Origin: Bacillota bacterium
GTDB lineage: Bacteria; Bacillota; Clostridia; Lachnospirales; CAG-274
DNA: 7,075 nucleotides
NCBI GenBank assembly: GCA_017627115.1
Contig: JAGAHK010000436.1
Span: forward strand, 1-7,075
Direction: 5' to 3'
In this document: piece after piece, positions 6,171-7,075 of the stretch
Position numbering within the stretch: the stretch's first letter is position 1
Layout: every line of letters begins with the position of its first letter
The notes under the pieces: generated by a model
What the model was told of the DNA's origin: nothing
Database searches by the model: none
Seen by the model: the letters and a program-made list of their open reading frames with translations, nothing else
Program-made: the position numbers and the translations under genes

Positions 6171-6791
6171 TTATTCCTCCATATCGTTTTTGTATTTATT
6201 CAAAGCGTTTTTTGTCGTTTCAAAGTCAAAACCGCGGCGCAGCAAAAAATCCATATGTTTTTTGTATTCCTTCCGGTCGGCAATGCCGTTTTTTATACGC
6301 TTTTCAAGCAGCTTTTCCGCTTTTTCGCGCATGGCATCGCCGCTGCCTTCGAGGTATTTCTCCGCAGCGTCGCGGTCTATGCCCCTTGCAGCCAGCTCAG
6401 TCAGTATGCGCCTTGCGCCCCAGCCTTTCAGTTTCAGGCAGTCCGTTATATAAAGCCTTGCGTATTCCTCGTCATCGATAACGCGGTAGCGCTTTAAAAG
6501 CTCTATAACGCGCTCTGTTGTCGCCTCGCCGAATTCCTCGCCGAGCTTTTGGCGTACCTCCTTTTCGGTGCGCCGCTTGAAGTCGATGTAGCGCATGGCG
6601 GTCTCACGCGCTTTCACAAACACAAGCTCATCCATGATAAGGTCATAACGCTCCTGTGTGAGTTCAATACCCTCTTTGAGTTTGTAGTACAGCAGATCAA
6701 CGCCGTCTATGCCGAAAGCAAACTCGTTGTCTATAAAAACATTATAGCGGTTTTGCCGCTTTTTTTGCTGTGTGATAGCGGTTATTTTCAT
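6171..6791 (-). CDS. recX: Regulatory protein RecX (RecA modulator)
   Basis: This 206-residue protein belongs to the RecX family, which binds RecA filaments on single-stranded DNA and limits or tunes recombination and SOS induction. An N-terminal extension of about 60 residues (KRQNRYNVFIDNEFAFGI at 11-28) is typical of Firmicutes RecX. Three helical repeats follow: about 61-115 (MRYIDFKRRTEKEVRQKL, then VIDDEEYARLYI), 116-150 (LKGWGARRILTELAARGI) and 155-200 (KEYKKHMDFLLRRGFDFETTKNAL). It is the first gene of the operon. Its ribosome site is weak: GGTGA at 6800-6796, only 4 bases before the ATG. recA itself is not in the window. No LexA box of the GAAC-N4-GTTC type is seen upstream, so SOS control of this promoter is not supported. 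Confidence 0.92.
   Translation of the reverse strand: MKITAITQQKKRQNRYNVFIDNEFAFGIDGVDLLYYKLKEGIELTQERYDLIMDELVFVKARETAMRYIDFKRRTEKEVRQKLGEEFGEATTERVIELLKRYRVIDDEEYARLYITDCLKLKGWGARRILTELAARGIDRDAAEKYLEGSGDAMREKAEKLLEKRIKNGIADRKEYKKHMDFLLRRGFDFETTKNALNKYKNDMEE
6174..6180 (-). promoter_or_regulatory. Strong Shine-Dalgarno site for tmk within recX
   Basis: GGAGGAA on the minus strand also encodes the last two residues of RecX (Glu-Glu). Counting from GGAGG, the spacing to the tmk ATG at 6169 is 6 bases, which fixes the tmk start. Confidence 0.85.
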
Positions 6792-6843
6792 AATTTCACC
6801 ATAAAAACGGTTATTTTGATGTATAAAAAATCATCTGTATATC

Positions 6844-6872
6844 ATTATAACAGAAACGCGGAAAAATCACAA
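6844..6872 (-). promoter_or_regulatory. Sigma-A-type promoter of the recX-tmk-holB-ricT-trmN6 operon
   Basis: On the minus strand, TTGTGA (6872-6867, 4 of 6 matching TTGACA) is followed after exactly 17 bases by TATAAT (6849-6844, perfect). The predicted start of transcription is near 6837, giving a leader of about 46 bases before recX. No other equally good promoter is seen between the operon genes. Confidence 0.72.
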
Positions 6873-7050
6873 GAGCGAATATTTACGTTCACCGCAAAAC
6901 CGAAATATTTAAACTGAAATAATGAAATCTTTTTTTGAGTTTTCTTATTTTTTTTCTGATGTATTTCTTGAATGTACGATTATTGGTTATAAATGGGAAA
7001 AACAAATTTGTTTGATAGTTTGTTAAATTATCAATTTACGTTAGTAGTAG
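6873..7050. other. AT-rich intergenic stretch without a supported gene
   Basis: It lies upstream of the operon promoter and contains T-runs, a perfect 14-base palindrome and a weak inverted repeat. The longest plus-strand frame noticed here (ATG at 6922, 34 codons) has no ribosome site. No tRNA or other RNA gene is apparent. Confidence 0.6.
7000..7013. repeat. Perfect 14-base palindrome
   Basis: AAACAAATTTGTTT equals its own reverse complement. It is followed by a looser inverted repeat, TTGATA (7012-7017) and TATCAA (7029-7034). It could be a regulator site for a gene beyond the right edge or for the operon, whose -35 lies about 130 bases away. In such AT-rich DNA it may also be chance. Confidence 0.3.
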
Positions 7051-7075
7051 AGTTGCATTAGCCTTGGCTCCCCTT
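7051..7075. repeat. Possible edge of a dispersed intergenic repeat, cut by the window end
   Basis: The last 25 bases change abruptly from AT-rich DNA to GC-richer sequence with GCCTTGGCTCCCCTT (7061-7075). From memory, this wording resembles the start of short hairpin repeats found many times between genes in gut Clostridia, where CTCCCCT is followed by a complementary AGGGGAG arm. That second arm would lie outside the window, so the hairpin cannot be confirmed. Confidence 0.4.

Noticed and set aside
6876..6890. Possible LexA (SOS) box, CGAAT-N5-CGTTC, upstream of recX
   Set aside because: GAA and TTC are separated by 8 bases, whereas the Firmicutes LexA site (CGAAC-N4-GTTCG type) has 6, and the inner bases do not match.
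6968..6993. TTGAAT and TATAAA as a rightward promoter
   Set aside because: The spacer is only 14 bases, too short for a sigma-A promoter, and no gene start is visible before the window ends.
6922..7026. Small plus-strand frame of 34 codons (MKSFFEFSYFF...)
   Set aside because: There is no Shine-Dalgarno sequence upstream, and its Phe-rich content follows from T-runs in AT-rich DNA.

Overview
The window looks like chromosomal DNA of a gut or rumen Clostridia bacterium, most like Ruminococcus or another Oscillospiraceae. Three things suggest this. A secreted pectate lyase carries Thr/Lys-rich linkers typical of ruminococcal plant-wall enzymes. The housekeeping genes are Firmicutes-type (RicT, TrmN6, HolB, RecX with an extended N-terminus). 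Shine-Dalgarno sites are strong. The species cannot be fixed from the sequence alone.

Layout: bases 1-175 are an AT-rich promoter region with an 18-base palindrome and a TATAAT box. Bases 176-2827 (+) encode one large exported polysaccharide lyase: signal peptide, Fn3-like domain, PL1 catalytic beta-helix, Thr-rich linker, beta domain, second Thr-rich linker and Trp-containing C-terminal domain. A strong hairpin terminator at 2872-2918 lies between this gene and a convergent operon and can plausibly serve both strands.

Bases 6791 down to 2934 (-) are a tightly packed five-gene operon, recX-tmk-holB-ricT-trmN6. Gaps or overlaps are four bases or fewer. A good sigma-A-type promoter lies at 6844-6872. 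The gene set joins RecA control, dTTP synthesis, the clamp-loader delta' subunit, an RNase Y-associated regulator and a tRNA methyltransferase. It is a shortened and rearranged version of the tmk-holB-yaaT-yabB region of Bacillus subtilis. The last ~200 bases are AT-rich and without a convincing gene. They hold a perfect 14-base palindrome and, at the very end, what may be the edge of a dispersed intergenic repeat.

I did not find a clearly new biological system. The parts most likely to be undescribed are the two C-terminal domains of the pectate lyase, which I cannot assign to a family with confidence, and the duplicated linker cassette that joins them. The remaining observations are modest.
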